64,000 bases of DNA from Flagellimonas spongiicola (lineage in GTDB: Bacteria > Bacteroidota > Bacteroidia > Flavobacteriales > Flavobacteriaceae): the NCBI RefSeq assembly GCF_023502425.1, contig NZ_JAMFMA010000001.1:1178001-1242000 (forward strand). Direction: 5' to 3'. Of the stretch, positions 61,865 to 64,000 are shown one piece after another (positions within the stretch are counted from its first letter, which is position 1; the number at the start of each line of letters is the position of its first letter). The notes under the pieces were generated by a model. That model worked only from the letters and a program-made list of their open reading frames with translations. It did no database searches and was not told where the DNA came from. The translations under genes were made by a program, and so were the position numbers.

Positions 61865-64000
61865 ATGTTCCTATCCCTACTTAATTCAAAATCCAAAACC
61901 AAATATGCCATTGGCGCTACAATTATTTTAGCCGGTGTTCTACTAGGCAATGCCCCAGGCAAAGCCAGTAATGCAACGTCCAATACCGCTCTAGTTGCTG
62001 GGTTGCAAGTGGTTCTTCAAGGTGAAACCGTCAACTGGGCTGGTGAGAAGCCTGGTTGCGAATATGTCGAATACAATATTCTTATTATAAACACGGGCAC
62101 CAACAACGAATCCCTCACCGATTTCATCATAGAAGACCCAGGTGATCCGCAATTTATTGTGGATATGTCCTCTCTTTCCGGTGATCTTAACAATAATGGG
62201 ATAATGGAGCCAACTGAAAACTGGGATCTAAAAGCGCGAAGGGTTATTGAAGACATTCATATAACAGATCAAGAAATTTCCAACTGGGTTACAGTAACCG
62301 CCCAAGTCGTTGGAGCAGCGACAGGGACTACAGTAAGTGACACCTCCCACCCTACTGATTTTAAAGGTGATGAACCTACATTTACATTTGTTCCTTGCCA
62401 AGGAGATTCGGGTATTTCATTAATTAAAACATTTGAACTTGAAGGTGCTCTAGGTGATTCTGATGGGTGTGCGTTTATTAAATATCGTTTTGAAGTCAGA
62501 CATGAAGGAGATCTAGGTGATGCATACGAACCATTTGCACTATATGACCCATCTATACCTGGTTTTTCACCAACACTGGAGTTTGGTGACAATGGAAACG
62601 ACATATTAGATTCTGGTGAGACTTGGGTCTTTACCGAAACAGTTCCGATTACAGCCAGCGATATTGTAACAGGTCAGGTTGTTAACCAAGCTTTTTTTGA
62701 GGCAGTTTTATACGATTCTTCGCCACTTGTTATGGGGTATGACATTTCTGATTATGAAAACACTACTGAAGATAGACCTACGGTTGTTGATCTCACGGGT
62801 TGTCAACCGCAATTTGGATTATTAAAAACTGGATCCATAAAAGATTGCAAGGAGATTGAATATTCGTATACCGTCACAAATTTAAGTTCAAATTTAACAT
62901 ACGCCAATGTTACCATAACAGATGATAATATTGAAATAATCCCGGCTGGCCCATTTGGGGATGTTGATAATTTGAATGAGTTAGAGCCCGGAGAAACCTG
63001 GACCTTTACGGCAGCTTATCAATTAAAAGAAGCCGATTTAATGGCAGGTAGCATTGGTAATGGATCCGAAGTGGCCTTGGAAGTTCTGGAGTATCCCGGA
63101 TTCTTTTTTACCGATCGCTCACATCCATCAGATCTTTTTGATGATGGTCCAACAATAAGCGATTTAACCGTATGTGTTCCTGGTATTAGTCTTATAAAAA
63201 AAGAGGCGTTAGATGGCAACTGCGAAAACATTAATTATGAGTTTACGGTGGTGAATGAAAGTCAGAACAATCAAGAATTGGAAAACCTTGAAATTACTGA
63301 TCCACTAATCACAATACCTAATTTACCAGATTCTGGTGACAGCGATTTAGACAATATCCTAGATCCAGATGAAACTTGGGTGTTTACCGCATCTTACGCT
63401 ATTACGGCCACTGACCTAACCAATGGCCAAGTGGATAATCAAGCCAGCATTAGTGCGAATGTATTGGGGTTCCCAGGTATTATTGTAAATGATCTATCCC
63501 ACCCTACCGATCCAACATTGGATGGCGACACCACCACAGACCTTTCAGGTTGCGTGCCCAATATCAACATCATCAAGACAGGCACCGTGGACGGGACCTG
63601 TACCAACATCGACTACACCTTCACCGTGAACAATAACGGAAACGTGGACCTTAACATCGATTCCATCGAAGATCCGTTGTTGGTTGCACCACCAACATAT
63701 GTCTCTGGAGATGGTAACATAATAGGCGTGTTGGAAGTCGGTGAGACCTGGGAATACACCGCTTCATACCCGATAACCGCAACCGACCTGAACAATGGAC
63801 AAGTGAACAACAGGGCCACTGTGGATGCCCACGTGGCCGCTCAGCCCGCCATCACTGTATCCGACGAATCACATCCCTCCGACATCGCGTTGGATGACGA
63901 CACCACAACCGACCTTTCCGGTTGCGTGCCCAATATCAACATCCTAAAGACGGGCGCCGTGGACGGGACCTGTACCAACATCAACTACACCTTCAACGTG
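61865..64000 (+). CDS. Giant exported repeat protein (DUF11/DUF7507-like), 5-prime part
   Basis: The reading frame from the ATG at 61865 stays open to the window edge (712 codons), so the 3-prime end is missing. An N-terminal helix (about 14-30, KYAIGATIILAGVLLGNAPG) serves as signal. The rest is tandem immunoglobulin-like repeats of 124-135 residues of the DUF11/conserved-repeat kind. Each has a Cys-containing strand, then IIKTG-like, ETW-x-F/Y-T-A and SHP-S/T-D motifs. Such proteins are large surface adhesins, commonly T9SS substrates. The last two units in view are nearly identical at DNA level and richer in GC than the earlier ones. Confidence 0.85.
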   Translation, partial: MFLSLLNSKSKTKYAIGATIILAGVLLGNAPGKASNATSNTALVAGLQVVLQGETVNWAGEKPGCEYVEYNILIINTGTNNESLTDFIIEDPGDPQFIVDMSSLSGDLNNNGIMEPTENWDLKARRVIEDIHITDQEISNWVTVTAQVVGAATGTTVSDTSHPTDFKGDEPTFTFVPCQGDSGISLIKTFELEGALGDSDGCAFIKYRFEVRHEGDLGDAYEPFALYDPSIPGFSPTLEFGDNGNDILDSGETWVFTETVPITASDIVTGQVVNQAFFEAVLYDSSPLVMGYDISDYENTTEDRPTVVDLTGCQPQFGLLKTGSIKDCKEIEYSYTVTNLSSNLTYANVTITDDNIEIIPAGPFGDVDNLNELEPGETWTFTAAYQLKEADLMAGSIGNGSEVALEVLEYPGFFFTDRSHPSDLFDDGPTISDLTVCVPGISLIKKEALDGNCENINYEFTVVNESQNNQELENLEITDPLITIPNLPDSGDSDLDNILDPDETWVFTASYAITATDLTNGQVDNQASISANVLGFPGIIVNDLSHPTDPTLDGDTTTDLSGCVPNINIIKTGTVDGTCTNIDYTFTVNNNGNVDLNIDSIEDPLLVAPPTYVSGDGNIIGVLEVGETWEYTASYPITATDLNNGQVNNRATVDAHVAAQPAITVSDESHPSDIALDDDTTTDLSGCVPNINILKTGAVDGTCTNINYTFNV
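62396..64000 (+). repeat. Tandem protein-coding repeats, period 372-405 bp
   Basis: The conserved Cys codon that starts each unit falls at 62396, 62801, 63173, 63551 and 63923, giving periods of 405, 372, 378 and 372 bp. The 90-bp blocks at 63539-63628 and 63911-64000 match at 83 of 90 bases, whereas earlier units are similar only at protein level. The array continues past the window edge. Confidence 0.85.

Noticed and set aside
62017-63819. Several minus-strand ORFs of 68-111 aa across the repeat protein
   Set aside because: The plus-strand frame is open and repetitive throughout; these are antisense shadows.

Overview
The window looks like chromosomal DNA of a marine-type flavobacterium (Bacteroidota, Flavobacteriaceae). 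The evidence: AT-rich sequence, genes without Shine-Dalgarno sites, promoters with the Bacteroidota -7 box TAnnTTTG, lipoproteins with SCSS-type lipoboxes, a protein with a C-terminal type IX secretion (T9SS) sorting domain, a TonB receptor with a carboxypeptidase-like N-terminal domain, and many Flavobacteriaceae-restricted families (DUF5916, DUF4258, DUF6146, DUF6787, BatA-like). I see no rRNA, tRNA, CRISPR array, insertion sequence or prophage. Gene density is high. No gap above about 300 bases remains once three tiny genes (85-222, 19354-19479, 56653-56796) are counted.

Layout. 1-10.4 kb: a secreted mini-peptide, alanine dehydrogenase (with an altered active-site residue), proline dehydrogenase, AroB, DinB-like protein, Lrp regulator, M14 carboxypeptidase, an XRE regulator behind an inverted repeat, TerC and a sterol-desaturase-like hydroxylase. 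10.4-15 kb: topoisomerase IV ParE-ParC. 15-18 kb: two surface lipoproteins (L-domain/LRR-like and TIG-domain). 18-25.7 kb: housekeeping genes (YchF, ureohydrolase, ferredoxin, LuxC-like acyl-CoA reductase, SerC, SerA, DUF937, DUF6146, DUF6787). 25.8-37.5 kb: one co-directional accessory block with two small His/Cys peptides, a TonB receptor, a lipoprotein, an ABC ATPase with two DUF3526-type permeases, DUF5916, a Tat-signal alanine-racemase-like protein and an exported alpha/beta hydrolase. I read it as a probable metal-linked envelope system. 37.5-47.4 kb: FolE, MsrA, LolD, TIGR02757, oxidoreductases, an S10 peptidase, a CAT-family acetyltransferase and an SGNH hydrolase. 47.4-56.6 kb: a glycosyltransferase without a normal start codon, a BatA-like VWA protein translationally overlapping a dihydroorotase homologue that has lost its metal ligands, then esterase, MBL hydrolase, Bcp and a cysteine-free endonuclease III. 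56.6-60.5 kb: a sigma-70 factor and UvrA. 60.5-64 kb: a T9SS L-domain-like protein and the start of a giant repeat protein that runs off the window.

The most interesting observation is a regulatory element: 34 bp lie upstream of the T9SS L-domain gene (60533-60566), and 28 of those 34 bases recur with identical spacing upstream of the TIG lipoprotein (18096-18129, other strand). A weaker relative lies upstream of the L-domain lipoprotein at 16761-16794. All sit 53-93 bases from the start codon of a surface protein and consist of two half-boxes 21 bp apart, the geometry of a tandem (LytTR-like) binding site. The three genes look like a dispersed surface-protein regulon. Function calls come from recognising families and motifs by eye. 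No database search was run.
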